Virus record (IMG/VR): IMGVR_UViG_3300010430_000269
Coordinates: 1-35,130 of that record
Direction: 5' to 3' (one strand)
DNA from: a virus
DNA length: 35,130 bases
Below are positions 10,001 to 19,878 of the stretch, piece by piece. Every line of letters starts with the position of its first letter. The first letter of the stretch is position 1. Under the pieces are notes generated by a model, which saw only the letters and a list, made by a program, of their open reading frames with translations, did no database searches and was not told where the DNA came from. The translations under genes were made by a program, and so were the position numbers.

Positions 10001-11664
10001 CTTATTATAGAGACACAATTGATGATTTCGTTTACCCTGAAGGAAATAGAGATTTTGTAGAAGACCCAACTGGTTATATATTCCTTAAAGCCGAAGGTGT
10101 TTATGCTGGTAATGGTAGTGTTGGTGGTAGGAAAGGTAGGTTATCTGCTTTTGTTGATGTTAGAATATCTAATAATTTCTTAGTATTTGAGACAGAACCA
10201 GAGGAGCAAATTGAGTCGCCTTTTTATGAAACTCCTGAGACTTATAGTATTAGTGGAGGAACTCATGAATTTACAGACCATCTACTAAGTAAGGCTTATA
10301 ATTGTTTTTCTTTTGGTAATGGAGTTGAAAGTTATCAAGTTAGAGATAGGTTTAATGAGAAGAATGTTACATTAAACGCAATACCAACTAGTGTTAGTGA
10401 AGATGAGTATAAACAAATTAATAGGTATGCTGATTTAACTTATAGTGGTATTTATCAGCCAAGTACTAATGTAAACTCATTAAACGAATTTAATCTATCT
10501 CAAGCCAACTTCAAGGATGATATTGAGAAGAGGTATGGTAAAATAATAAAACTATTTCCAACTGAAACTGATTTATTAGTTATACAGGAAGATAAATGGA
10601 GTAAAGTGTTATATGGTAAAGATTTGTTATATAATACAGATGCTACAACTAACTTATCTAGGATTGCTGAAGTATTAGGTCAACAAGTAATGTATGGTGG
10701 TGAATATGGTATATCAACTCACCCTGAGTCTTTTGATAAATACTCTTTTAATTCTTATGCTACAGATGTAAATAGAGGTGTAGTAATGAGGCTTAATAAT
10801 TCTAATGGACTATCTGAAATATCTCAATTCAATATGGTTGATTATTTTAAAGAGTTATTTAGAAATAACACTATAGATAACATTATAGGGGAGTATGATG
10901 CTTTTTATGATGTATATATATTAAATATAAAATATACAACCCCATCACTAGACAGTGAATATGTTACTTGGTTGTTTAGTGATAAAGATAAAGGTTTCTT
11001 AACAACCACTACATTTAATCCTGATGATATGGTTAGATTGAATAATGAATTTATATCATTTAAAAACGGAGATGTTTATTTACATAACAGAGGGGCATAT
11101 AATACTTTTTATGGAGTTAGAGAGCCTAGTAAGTTTTCATTCAATTTTAGTCAAGAGCCTAGTATGAGAAAGCTGTTTAGAAATATATCTATAGAGGGTA
11201 TTGATTCATGGGATATAGATTTAAAGACAGACTTACAAAACGGATTCATTAATAAGATTGATTTTGATAAGAAAGAAGGGGTGTGGTATGCTTATGTAAG
11301 AGGTGAAGAAAATGCAGTAGACCTATCAACTTTATCTATGCAAGGAGTTGGTCAGATAAGTGAAATCAATGGTAATATACTTAGTTTCACTAGTGATGTT
11401 CCTAATATAGTTAGTGTTGGGGATAAAATCTATAATACGTCTATAACAGAAATTGGAACTATTACAGATAAAACTAATTCAACTATTACAATGGATACTG
11501 TAGTGGGATTAAGTGTTAATGATTTTGTAATATCATCAAAACCACAATCTATAGAAACAAGTGGATTATTAGGTTATTACATGAGAGTTGATGCTGAATT
11601 AGATACAGAGAATTACACTGAAGTTTACGCTGTAAACAGTGAAGTATCAAAGAGCTATGAATAA
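7066..11664 (+). CDS. Giant tail-tube/muzzle-like stabilisation protein
   Basis: At 1532 residues this fits the tail tubular protein B-like or 'stabilisation/muzzle' protein that closes the short tail of crAss-like podoviruses. The opening (KIQNNFLKSTVNKDYDERLT, followed by NGQLVDAQNFFVSSEDG) is the pattern I associate with that family: a declaration-like N-terminus followed by beta-propeller-like repeats. The body is almost wholly beta-rich, with many aromatic and Asn/Asp/Gly turns, and lacks transmembrane segments. The C-terminal 150 residues form a small beta domain (VGDKIYNTSITEIGTITDKT) that could be a surface module. It would gate DNA and cargo exit. No enzyme motif is evident. It ends the operon that begins at 5479; a promoter element follows five bases after its stop. 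Confidence 0.68.
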   Translation: MKIQNNFLKSTVNKDYDERLTPNGQLVDAQNFFVSSEDGSGAGVGKNVLGNVQKTTLGIVGGETIGSIADGSRDRIFYFHKGDNFDYVIEYVLPTDTATIVLQSTSGGILNFNLNNRITHIDIFESDEDSYLLSWTDGLNPPRVINIDRAKTYGVDGFTSAEISVIKAPPLINLVSTPKQTTQPTGSNFMEDRFLSFAYRYKYNDGYFSAISSFTEPIFVPSNFELDRNTGDNNGMINSANAVDLEFNVGSRDVIGVDLLFKETNSSTVYVIEKFNKSDEGWADNSSQTFEFNNSKIYLPLPESQYFRNFDNVPLTANAQAKTGNRLTYGDYVEGRDIDEAMDFSVTFEGEDVASLTYDTTIENGNYTPRTFSNIIDWESKTINSGTDNTNLDLATNVMTMTMAINSTLDFTIDVTLNSTDPSDTAKVIITDFGSQIASSSVFDTSISFAYQIDNTSGGATKDVELRFYVQKESGDVIYDCTMNVDYQIAAVTDYDFDYDAEYQESYLLNGTPALSGNIMNKGQFDVDFTDFDFSEGNFLFIDYEARSNLNEDASNIFAGLFYIIPEDYTDLTDFFTNSDFQDFMENESRTDGHSKYFRDNYIGANGTVDEFQGFRVSQVGNTLKFLLPYTRFEVTDALGTYDVEELYRLIIAEAYASFPGAFSSMHSNRDYEVAMIYMDEQGRKTTALTSKNNTVYIPNSNSITQNKLKVTVNHNPPDWASKYKFAIKQTKGNYETVYGTVFYVDGSFIWFKIIGGIKNKINEGDSLIVKRDSDGVVEGDNVVITKVLAVEDKPSDFIDGNNDESGTPITEEEGTYVKILPRDFTVNYDPESFINTRDISATSTDRPFSEVGISVWEVDTTGTAYVPPSVPDEIVKFDPITGVYTVKRALVTKGLSTYDKENDTIVHTEIPSGSSVRLLLRSVRQNRLAAVHEKVYYASTDYDNFEDFFNVEIQPNIPLDTNVVGEEYSNVSIVRGYAYYRDTIDDFVYPEGNRDFVEDPTGYIFLKAEGVYAGNGSVGGRKGRLSAFVDVRISNNFLVFETEPEEQIESPFYETPETYSISGGTHEFTDHLLSKAYNCFSFGNGVESYQVRDRFNEKNVTLNAIPTSVSEDEYKQINRYADLTYSGIYQPSTNVNSLNEFNLSQANFKDDIEKRYGKIIKLFPTETDLLVIQEDKWSKVLYGKDLLYNTDATTNLSRIAEVLGQQVMYGGEYGISTHPESFDKYSFNSYATDVNRGVVMRLNNSNGLSEISQFNMVDYFKELFRNNTIDNIIGEYDAFYDVYILNIKYTTPSLDSEYVTWLFSDKDKGFLTTTTFNPDDMVRLNNEFISFKNGDVYLHNRGAYNTFYGVREPSKFSFNFSQEPSMRKLFRNISIEGIDSWDIDLKTDLQNGFINKIDFDKKEGVWYAYVRGEENAVDLSTLSMQGVGQISEINGNILSFTSDVPNIVSVGDKIYNTSITEIGTITDKTNSTITMDTVVGLSVNDFVISSKPQSIETSGLLGYYMRVDAELDTENYTEVYAVNSEVSKSYE

Positions 11665-11668
11665 TTCG

Positions 11669-11676
11669 TATATTTG
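11669..11676 (+). promoter_or_regulatory. Bacteroidota-type -7 promoter element TATATTTG
   Basis: TATATTTG matches TAnnTTTG and lies 57 bases upstream of the 200-aa gene, starting five bases after the giant tail gene stop. It would give the three cargo-like genes their own transcript. The T/A-only stretch between it and the start codon holds no other signal. Confidence 0.55.
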
Positions 11677-11733
11677 CGTATGCGGTTATTTTTTATATAT
11701 TAAATTAATAACAGTAAAAGAAATTATAAAAAT

Positions 11734-12336
11734 ATGTTTGGAGCAGCAATAGCAGGTATAGGCTTACTTTCAAGTGGAATACAAGCTCTCTCAGGAGCTA
11801 GTCAAAAGAGCGCAGCGAAAAAAGCTTTAGCTGGATATAAGAGACAAGATTTAGACAACGTATATAAAGACGTTCAGGTATCTACTAGAGGTGCTGATTT
11901 ACAAAAAGAGCAACAAGCTAGGTTGCAAGCAGGTCAAATAGATGCATTAGCAGGAGCAGGAACAAGAGGACTTATCGGAGGTTTAGGCAGAGTGGAAGAT
12001 GGTAGTCAAGCAGTTTCTCAACAGATAGGAGCTGATTTAGATAAACAGCAAAAAGAAATAGACCAGTTAAGAGCGCAAGACGAAACTAGAATACAACGTA
12101 TGCAAGAAGCTAGAGAACAAGCTGATATAGCAGGATTGTCTTCTCAATATCAAGCAGGTCAACAACAAATGTGGAGTGGTATAGGTGGTATGGCTCAAAG
12201 TGCTATGGCTGGATTAGGAGCTATGGGTCAAGGACAATCTCAAACTCAAGGTAGTCAAGTTTCAGCGCCAGGAGTTCAGCAAGTTGTATATAGAGACACA
12301 GGTAGTGGAACTAGGTATAATCAAACCTTTAATTAA
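11734..12336 (+). CDS. Small cargo/ejection-type virion protein
   Basis: A 200-residue Ala/Gly/Gln-rich protein. Its first 20 residues (MFGAAIAGIGLLSSGIQALS) are hydrophobic with small residues, like the amphipathic membrane-seeking start of podovirus ejection proteins. A central helical, charged, Q-rich region (about 45-130) should form a coiled coil, and the Gly/Gln-rich tail (about 135-185) is low complexity. It lies right after the giant tail gene and 3 bases before the 478-aa gene, the position of internal cargo proteins that leave the capsid with DNA in crAss-like and T7-like phages. I cannot name a domain. The role is inferred from composition and neighbours. Confidence 0.5.
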   Translation: MFGAAIAGIGLLSSGIQALSGASQKSAAKKALAGYKRQDLDNVYKDVQVSTRGADLQKEQQARLQAGQIDALAGAGTRGLIGGLGRVEDGSQAVSQQIGADLDKQQKEIDQLRAQDETRIQRMQEAREQADIAGLSSQYQAGQQQMWSGIGGMAQSAMAGLGAMGQGQSQTQGSQVSAPGVQQVVYRDTGSGTRYNQTFN

Positions 12337-12339
12337 GAT

Positions 12340-13776
12340 ATGGCTGTAGTAGGAAGAAAAGGAACATTTGCAACAGTACAAGCTCCTAGTGTAGACTTTG
12401 GTGCTATGACAGAAAGAGCTGTTGATAAGCAGTTAGCTAGAGAGGATGCTAGAAGAAAAGAAGCTGAGGCTAAGAAGTTAGCTCAAGCTAAAGCTGAAGA
12501 TGCAGCTAAAAAAGCTAGAGCTGAAGAGATAAAAGGGGATATTAAAGCTGCAAAAGCGACAGGTAGAAGTTCTGTGGATATATCTAATAGAAGATTTGTA
12601 GACCAAGCTAGAGATAATGCTTACCAAGCAAAAAAGAAATACATAGAAACAGGAGACCCTAAATACAAGAAAGAATTTGACGACCAAGTTTATCAGGTTG
12701 AAAATCTAGCTAACTCTATAGATAGCATGAATACTCTTCTTACTAATGTGTCAGAGAATTACGACCAATATAACTCTAAATTTATGCCTGAATTTGAAAA
12801 GTTATTTACAGGTATTAATAAAGGTAATGTCAATGTAAGTACTAAGGATGGTCAAATGATGGTTACTACATATGATTTAGACCCTAATGGAGATGTTGTT
12901 GATATAAAAACACAAAGTATAACAGATATACTTCAAGAACCTATTAGAGCTTCTGAATATGAGTCTAAGAAGAAAGATTTTATGTCTTTAAATAAACCTG
13001 ATGATGTTACAACTGTAAGTGGATGGAAGTCTACTAGAAAAAAAGAAGTTACAGATAGGCTTGAGGGTAGGATAGATGTTTTTGCTGATAAATTATCTAA
13101 AGACCCTAATGAATTTGCTGATTGGTATGTAGATGAGTATGGTTTAGAAGAGTATAACAAGAATAAAGGAAACTTTAAACAAGAAGATTTTGACAACTTT
13201 AAGACATCTATAAAAGAGGATATAAAAGAATCTTATCCTGTTTTTAAACAAGAAAGCGGAAGTCCTAGAACACCATCTGCTAAAACACCATCTAAAGAAA
13301 TTGTAACGGTAACTAAGACACCAAAAACTTTAGGTGTATCTAGAACATATAATTTAGCAGAAAGTGATGATAATTATAGTTTAAGTCCTAATGCTCAATT
13401 CTTAAACTTTAAAGTAAAAGATAAAGGTAAGTTGAGTAATGTAGAATCTACTTCTGGAGAAAAAGCTTTAACTATAAACACTGTTTATTATGATAAAGGT
13501 AAAGTATACGTTAAGGTTTCTGAAGTAGAAACTGAAGGTATTACAGGTGGTGTCTCAGCACAATCTGGTGGTAGGGATAAGGTAACTCTATCTCAAAGAG
13601 ACACTAGAAAGACTAGAAATGAGTACTTAATATCTGAAGACCAACCAGATAGGTTAGATGAAGCTTTAGCTTTGCTAGGACACGATAAAGATAGTGTTAC
13701 TCTTCTGTTTTCAGGAGAAACCTCATCGCAAGAGAAACCATCTGCACAAGATTTAATAAACAAGTATAGACAATAA
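12340..13776 (+). CDS. Internal virion (cargo) protein candidate
   Basis: The 478-residue product starts with a long A/K/R/E helix (about residues 20-75, REDARRKEAEAKKLAQAKAE) predicted to be coiled coil. A mixed middle with PDDVTTVSGWKSTRKKEVTD follows, and then a Lys/Ser/Thr-rich linker (about 305-330, repeats of TPS/TPK). It starts three bases after the stop of the 200-aa gene and is followed six bases before the 2017-aa gene, so the three are one translational unit. Helix-rich proteins in this slot of short-tailed phages usually lie inside the capsid and are ejected into the host. No catalytic motif is visible. A tail-fibre role is less likely because there are no collagen-like or receptor-type repeats. 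Confidence 0.45.
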   Translation: MAVVGRKGTFATVQAPSVDFGAMTERAVDKQLAREDARRKEAEAKKLAQAKAEDAAKKARAEEIKGDIKAAKATGRSSVDISNRRFVDQARDNAYQAKKKYIETGDPKYKKEFDDQVYQVENLANSIDSMNTLLTNVSENYDQYNSKFMPEFEKLFTGINKGNVNVSTKDGQMMVTTYDLDPNGDVVDIKTQSITDILQEPIRASEYESKKKDFMSLNKPDDVTTVSGWKSTRKKEVTDRLEGRIDVFADKLSKDPNEFADWYVDEYGLEEYNKNKGNFKQEDFDNFKTSIKEDIKESYPVFKQESGSPRTPSAKTPSKEIVTVTKTPKTLGVSRTYNLAESDDNYSLSPNAQFLNFKVKDKGKLSNVESTSGEKALTINTVYYDKGKVYVKVSEVETEGITGGVSAQSGGRDKVTLSQRDTRKTRNEYLISEDQPDRLDEALALLGHDKDSVTLLFSGETSSQEKPSAQDLINKYRQ

Positions 13777-13782
13777 TATATA

Positions 13783-16700
13783 ATGGATAAAGAGTTAGAA
13801 GCAATAGTTCAAAGAATGATTGACGCTGGAGAGTCTGAAGAAAATATAGCTTTAGTTATAAAGAGTTATAAACCATTAAAAAAAAAAGAAGATTCAGAAC
13901 CTACTTCTCAAGAAAATCAATTGGAATCTCAAGTACAACCTCAAAAGGAACAGGGTACATTGGATACAGACGCTCAAAAGAAGGTATCGGCATCGGATAT
14001 TTCTACTGGAGAAGTAAATAATATTGTTTATTTAAGTGATGAAGAGTTAGGAATAGCTCCAATCGAATATGAGTACAAGCCTGTCTTAGATGAGATGGGC
14101 GAACAAGTTTATTATACTGACAAGGAGTCAGGTCAATTAAAACCAGCTCAACAAAAAGTATTAAAGGGATATGCTTCTGAATCCGAGTATGAAAAAGCTA
14201 GATTTGATGCATTAGAAGAAAGAGCTACAGGAAAAGCTCCTTCTAAGGATTATGAAAATTACTTAGTTGCTACAGATATAACTCAAGACGATAAAGATAA
14301 TATTGAACTTGAAATACAAGATGAACTAGCAGGTGATACATTAGGTGAGCAAATTAAAAGTGGATGGAATACTTTTGCTGATACAATTACTACTATTGGT
14401 ACTTTCGGTAGTGAAACAAAAGCTCCTGAGTTCCTTAGAGCTAACGAATATCCATATCAAAAACAATCAGACCAAGCTAAATCAGAATTAATAAAAGAAT
14501 CTGATGGAGATGAAAATAAGGTGACTGATGAGATGATAGAGGAAAGAACTCTTGATATTGTTAGAAAAGAAAAAGAAAATGCTTTAAAGGCTGATAAAAA
14601 TAGAGAATACTTAAAGGGATTATCTGAAGAAGATAGAAAAGCTTTAAACATTGAAGGTGTTGAGAAATATAAAAGCATAACTGATAGAAATAAATATCTA
14701 TTAACTAAAGCTAAGTTAGCTGAAGGTAAAATTAAATCAACCCAAAGAAAGAAAGTAAAAGCAGAGGAGATAATTAAGAGTCCTGAAAATTTCACATTCG
14801 ATAAAGATGTTGAAATGGCTGTATTAGAGAATGGTAAAAAAGTTCCTGTTACAGTATTAAATGAATATGCTAAAATAATAAAAGAATCTAACGAACAAGC
14901 TAATGAGCTTAATGATTTAGCTAACGATTATATAACTAATAATGAAAAATTAGGTTCAGTAGAGGAAGAGGTTGATTATTTAGGTAGAATATATGATACT
15001 TCTGAAAAAGTAAAATCAATAGTAAGACAAGGTGGTGGTGATTTTTATGTTAACACTGTATATGGATTACCTTTATTTATGGATGAAGTTATTGGTGGTA
15101 ATATTATTGAATCAGAAGAAAGTAGAGAAGAGGCTATTCAGAAGACAAAAGAGTGGGAGGAAGCTAAAGAGCTTGAGAAAAGTAGACTATATAAAGATGT
15201 AGATTTCAATAATCTATCTGTAGATAATGTAGGTGAATTTATAACTCAAGAATTATCAACTCAAGCACCTATTTTTATTCAAATGGCTTTACCTGGAGGT
15301 GTCGCTTCTTTAGGTGCTACTTCTACAGGAGATAAGTATTCTGATATGATTTTAGAGGAAAGGTTGCAAGGTAAAAAGTATTCTAAGGGAGAAAAATTAA
15401 CTGCATCTTTAGGTTTTGGATTATCTGAAGCTTTCTTAGGGTCTTTACCAACTAAAAATATATTTTCTCGCTCTATAAATGCAATGAGTAAACAAGGTAA
15501 GAGAGAGTTGTTTAAGTCAGGTGTAAGTTCTTTTTATAATAAAGCTAAAGGAAATGTTAAAGATATTGTAAAAGAGGGTTTAACTGAATCAATAACAGAA
15601 GGTTTGACTCAAGTAACTCAAAATGCTATAGATATAGGTGTATTAGATAAAAAAGATGTATCTATATTTGATGGAGTAGACCATGCTATGTTTTCTGGAG
15701 GACTTATTGGTGCTGGAATAAGGGTTGCTCCTGCTGTTACTGGAGTTATAATGAAGCCTTTTGCTAACACTTCTGAAAGGAATCAAGTAACGGAAAATGT
15801 CAAGAAAATATTTGATTTACAAGAGAAGTTGAATAGTGGTACTTTAGATGTTGAAGCTAGAAAGCAAGTAGAGGGTTACATTAAAACTCTTGAGTCTGAA
15901 AATATATCTATAATAGAGGGTATAGAGAAAAAGGTGAAAAATATATCAGAAGAATCTTTTGAGGCTGTCAAGGATATAACTAAAAAACAAAGTACAATTC
16001 AAGCTGAAGCAGAAAAAGTAAAAAGTAATACTACTTTAGACAACGAAACAAAATCTGAAATACTTAAAGGCTTAGAGTCTGAGTTTAATTCTCTTGAAAC
16101 TAAAAGGTTAAAAATAATATCTAAAGATGCTACAGTTTTAGATGCTTTACCTGATAACGAAGTAGTTAGATTACAAGATAAGGCTAGTAGAGAGTTGTCT
16201 AAAGAAATGAAAGATAAGGGGGTTGAAAACTTTAATCTTACAGAAGAACAAATTAATGAACGTGCAATAGAAATTTATAATAATCAAAAACAAGTTAAAC
16301 AAAATGAAAAAGAATTATCAGAACAACAAAGACAGGCAACCAGTGAAGAAATCATTGACGCAAAAGCCGATGAAAGTATTATCACAGAACCAAAAGACAC
16401 AGAAACCGAAGTTCAAGAAGAAGTAGAGGTTGATGAGATTACAGAAAAAGATACCAAACAACAAGAGGAGCAAGAGGTTTTACGAGAGCAAGATGAAGCA
16501 AAAGTCGTTGATAGAAAGAAGAAAGAAAAAGCTGTAGTTAAAAAATCTAAAGCAGCAGTAAAGAATATAAAGAAAGGTAAAGTTGGAACTATAAATAAAA
16601 GGAATAATATTTTTATTCAAGTTGCTTCTATACCTTTTAAATCTATACCTGATTCTATGATAGATAAATATAATTCTATTATAGAACAATTAGGGTCTAG

Positions 16701-19700
16701 AAGAAAGGTGTTAGAACTAGAGAAAGACCCTGAGTTTAGGAATCAAGTTAGAGAAGTTATAGATGCTGTTAATGAAGAAAATCATACTATAGATTCTTTA
16801 AGGATTAGGCTTGATAATTTTGAAGGTAAAGATAAAGACTTCAATAAGACAGTTAACAATATGATAGAGTCTGGAATTATATCTGCAAAAGAAGGAGATA
16901 TAATGAAGAGAAGAAAAGACAGTTTTATTGTTAAAGAACCTAGTGCTAGAAAAAAGAAAGAGACTAGAAGTTTGGAGACATCTTCTATTCAATCTAATTT
17001 ACCTAAATTAAATACTAAGGGAGATTTAAGTAAACGTCAGGTTGATAATGTAAGAAAAATAAAATCAATATCTGACGCTGATTTAGTAGGTCTTTCTGAT
17101 TTAGAAATCACAACATTAAACAGGGCTATAAATAATATTATAGATAATGATATTCATCCTGCTTCAATTCAAGATGTTTTAAGGACTGTTGAGGCTAATA
17201 GAGCTAAAAAGGAGATAAAAAGAGTATCACCTAAACTTGGAGCTAGATGGTGGAACATAAAAACTAATTTGAAAACTGGTATAAAGAACTTATTTGGAAA
17301 ACCTATAAGTAAGGCTAAACAAAGAATAAAACAAGCTGATTTAGCTAGTATAGACACTCAACTAAATAATTTAAAAGATAAAACTGTATTTAAAACTGTA
17401 TTCTCTAATCTTGCAAAAGCTAATTCTATTTTTGAAGCAAAGGCTTCTGACGTAGCTAATGTACTTAAAGGGGTTAGAGATAAATTAGGTAATCAAGATA
17501 AGCAAGTGGAATCTGGTATGAAAGTTACTATGTATATGATTGCTAAATATAAACAATCTAATCCAGAGGTTTCTTCTATTTTTAGTGTGCCAGAGTATGT
17601 GAAATCAACATTAAATCTACCTGACGGAAAACATATAAATCAAAAAACTAGAGATAAATTAAAAGAAGTTTTTGATTCATTTGTTGATAGTGGAGTAATA
17701 AAAGGTAATGAGGTTGATGTTGACACAATGTACAACTCTCTTAATTCAAAAGAAAAGAACGCTGTAATAAAAATAAGAGAACAATTAGATAAACAAGCTG
17801 ATGAAGCTTATGATACTAATTTATATGATAGTCAAAACGCTTCTGTATTCCTTAAAGACTATTTCCCTTTAAATACGGTTGGCACTGACTTCAATAAAGA
17901 CCTTAAAGACAAGATGAATCAGTTTTCTAATCCATCTTTTAAATCTAAAAACTTACAAGAATTAACAGCAACAAAAGCTCACCCTATATCTTTTAACCCT
18001 TTCAGTACTGCTTACAATTCTATTAGAGGTACGATGTTTCAAGATGCGTTCTTACATGAGAGTAGAGTTAAGAATAAAATGTTTAACGACTTACTTAAAG
18101 ATGAAAGTTTATCTTCTAAGGAACGAGGTGTTATATCTGATATAAAAGAAGTTTATGATAATCAGTTAGAATCTATGGTTAACAGAAATTTTAATACTGA
18201 TGAAACAGGTCAGATACTAAATGAAGCTGCATCTTATATAGCTAAAACTGGATATAGAGTTATGTTGGCTGGAGGAGTTAGAGCAGGAGTTGAATTTGTA
18301 TCTAATATGTTTGCTATAGTGGCTTCTCATGGAGATGTTGTTATGGATGGATTTAATGCTATAACAGAAATAACAGGCGGTAAATTTTTTAATAAAAGCA
18401 AAGAACTTAGAGATTTTCTAACAAATGCAGGTGCATCTCAAATAGATAGATTTACAAGTCCTACTCTTGAAAAGGTTGGTAGAGTTGATTTTGAGTTAGG
18501 TAAAGCTGTAAAAGATATTGGTCAAAGTAATTTAGATTCCACTTCTAAAAAGATATTGAAAGGTCTTTATAAAAGAACAGGAACTAAATTTATAACAGAT
18601 AGTGTAGCTAAGTTACATGACACTTTAATTTCTGCTCCAGATACAGTAACGGCATTACCTGTTTGGATGGGTAGATTTGTTGATGAGTTCAAAAAGAAGA
18701 CAGGAGAAAAGCCTGATTTAGATAAGATAACTAATAATGATAGAGAGTATTTTGATAAATACCATGAAGCTATAAATCATGCTTCTACAGAAGCTAATAA
18801 ACATACAAAAAGACTTGCTTCATCTAGAAACAAATTTGAAGGAGAAGTTGCTGTTGATGGTAATAGTGTTTACCAAGCATATAAAAGGTTTAATGGGTTC
18901 TTCAGGAGTTTCCTTAGAAATGAATTTATATCTATGAAAGAAGCTGTACATGACCTTGTTTTAGGAGGAGAAATGACTAGAAGTGAAGCTGCTAGATTGT
19001 TAGGTGGTGTATTAGCTAGGCAAGTTTTCTATACAGGAGCAATGCAGTATTTCGGAGGTTTAGTTTATGGGGGTATAGCTTCTGCTATGGGATATGAAAA
19101 AGATGATGAGGTGATTAACCAAGAAGATATAGATAATGCTAAGACAAAAGAAATGAAAGAATTGTTGTCTAATATGAGAGGTTTAATTAAAGATATGGAG
19201 AAGGATTACCCTGATTTATTTAAAATAAAAGAAGACCCTAATGCTATAGAGACAACTGGTAATGCCTTATTAAGCACACTAACAGGTATAATGACTGGTA
19301 CAGGTGGTAACGCTCAAAACTTCTTTTGGAATCAAATGGCAGAAATGGCTAATTATCATTATGGAGAAAGTGTAACTAGAGATGAAGGCGAGGAGTATAA
19401 TAGATTTGACAATGGTTTATATAGAACATTATTTCCTGTCGATGAAGAATTTGACCCTAAAGATTTAAGAGAAGGTGTTACTAAGAGTGCTTTAGGTGCT
19501 TACTCTCCTTTTATTGATGCAACAACTAGAGGTAATACTTTTGATATAGCAGGTACTTTAGGATTAGTTCCAATGTATAAAGATATGAAATCATTGAAAA
19601 ACCAACTTAAATATAAAACAGTAAGAGGTTCTAAATCTTGGTATGTAGATAAATTAGACTTAACATTATCTGAAGGAATAAAAAGACTGTTAGGAGATGA

Positions 19701-19836
19701 AGGTATTAGTTTAAATGAAATGAAAGAACAACTTAGAGAACAAGGTGTGAAAGAAAAGGATATAGATAGGATGTCTAAGAATATGATGAAACTCGCTAAG
19801 AATTATGGTATATTAATTAAAGAAGAGGGGAATTAA
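13783..19836 (+). CDS. Giant (2017 aa) internal virion protein, LPD-type
   Basis: The largest gene of the window. The N-terminal 1000 residues are highly charged K/E-rich helix with several coiled-coil stretches, including a Q/E-rich low-complexity part at about 830-900. One short hydrophobic Gly/Ala-rich patch lies near 510-545 (PIFIQMALPGGVASLGATST) and another near 625-650. The C-terminal part contains FRSFLRNEF followed by LARQVFYTGAMQYFGGLVYG, a pattern I associate with the large polyvalent protein (LPD) modules at the ends of giant phage virion proteins. Such proteins are packaged and injected, in T7 gp16 fashion. I do not see lysozyme, protease or polymerase active-site motifs. It is the last + strand gene: its stop codon lies in the loop of the terminator hairpin. 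The specific biochemical role is unknown. Confidence 0.55.
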   Translation: MDKELEAIVQRMIDAGESEENIALVIKSYKPLKKKEDSEPTSQENQLESQVQPQKEQGTLDTDAQKKVSASDISTGEVNNIVYLSDEELGIAPIEYEYKPVLDEMGEQVYYTDKESGQLKPAQQKVLKGYASESEYEKARFDALEERATGKAPSKDYENYLVATDITQDDKDNIELEIQDELAGDTLGEQIKSGWNTFADTITTIGTFGSETKAPEFLRANEYPYQKQSDQAKSELIKESDGDENKVTDEMIEERTLDIVRKEKENALKADKNREYLKGLSEEDRKALNIEGVEKYKSITDRNKYLLTKAKLAEGKIKSTQRKKVKAEEIIKSPENFTFDKDVEMAVLENGKKVPVTVLNEYAKIIKESNEQANELNDLANDYITNNEKLGSVEEEVDYLGRIYDTSEKVKSIVRQGGGDFYVNTVYGLPLFMDEVIGGNIIESEESREEAIQKTKEWEEAKELEKSRLYKDVDFNNLSVDNVGEFITQELSTQAPIFIQMALPGGVASLGATSTGDKYSDMILEERLQGKKYSKGEKLTASLGFGLSEAFLGSLPTKNIFSRSINAMSKQGKRELFKSGVSSFYNKAKGNVKDIVKEGLTESITEGLTQVTQNAIDIGVLDKKDVSIFDGVDHAMFSGGLIGAGIRVAPAVTGVIMKPFANTSERNQVTENVKKIFDLQEKLNSGTLDVEARKQVEGYIKTLESENISIIEGIEKKVKNISEESFEAVKDITKKQSTIQAEAEKVKSNTTLDNETKSEILKGLESEFNSLETKRLKIISKDATVLDALPDNEVVRLQDKASRELSKEMKDKGVENFNLTEEQINERAIEIYNNQKQVKQNEKELSEQQRQATSEEIIDAKADESIITEPKDTETEVQEEVEVDEITEKDTKQQEEQEVLREQDEAKVVDRKKKEKAVVKKSKAAVKNIKKGKVGTINKRNNIFIQVASIPFKSIPDSMIDKYNSIIEQLGSRRKVLELEKDPEFRNQVREVIDAVNEENHTIDSLRIRLDNFEGKDKDFNKTVNNMIESGIISAKEGDIMKRRKDSFIVKEPSARKKKETRSLETSSIQSNLPKLNTKGDLSKRQVDNVRKIKSISDADLVGLSDLEITTLNRAINNIIDNDIHPASIQDVLRTVEANRAKKEIKRVSPKLGARWWNIKTNLKTGIKNLFGKPISKAKQRIKQADLASIDTQLNNLKDKTVFKTVFSNLAKANSIFEAKASDVANVLKGVRDKLGNQDKQVESGMKVTMYMIAKYKQSNPEVSSIFSVPEYVKSTLNLPDGKHINQKTRDKLKEVFDSFVDSGVIKGNEVDVDTMYNSLNSKEKNAVIKIREQLDKQADEAYDTNLYDSQNASVFLKDYFPLNTVGTDFNKDLKDKMNQFSNPSFKSKNLQELTATKAHPISFNPFSTAYNSIRGTMFQDAFLHESRVKNKMFNDLLKDESLSSKERGVISDIKEVYDNQLESMVNRNFNTDETGQILNEAASYIAKTGYRVMLAGGVRAGVEFVSNMFAIVASHGDVVMDGFNAITEITGGKFFNKSKELRDFLTNAGASQIDRFTSPTLEKVGRVDFELGKAVKDIGQSNLDSTSKKILKGLYKRTGTKFITDSVAKLHDTLISAPDTVTALPVWMGRFVDEFKKKTGEKPDLDKITNNDREYFDKYHEAINHASTEANKHTKRLASSRNKFEGEVAVDGNSVYQAYKRFNGFFRSFLRNEFISMKEAVHDLVLGGEMTRSEAARLLGGVLARQVFYTGAMQYFGGLVYGGIASAMGYEKDDEVINQEDIDNAKTKEMKELLSNMRGLIKDMEKDYPDLFKIKEDPNAIETTGNALLSTLTGIMTGTGGNAQNFFWNQMAEMANYHYGESVTRDEGEEYNRFDNGLYRTLFPVDEEFDPKDLREGVTKSALGAYSPFIDATTRGNTFDIAGTLGLVPMYKDMKSLKNQLKYKTVRGSKSWYVDKLDLTLSEGIKRLLGDEGISLNEMKEQLREQGVKEKDIDRMSKNMMKLAKNYGILIKEEGN

Positions 19837-19850
19837 ACCCCTCTGTTTTT
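19824..19850 (+). terminator. Intrinsic terminator closing the virion module
   Basis: AGAGGGG (19824-19830) pairs with CCCCTCT (19838-19844) over a 7-base loop that contains the stop codon of the giant gene, followed by GTTTTT. It separates the rightward virion transcripts from the leftward cassette genes. Confidence 0.9.
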
Positions 19851-19878
19851 ATTCGAAAATACAAACCATTACTTTCGA

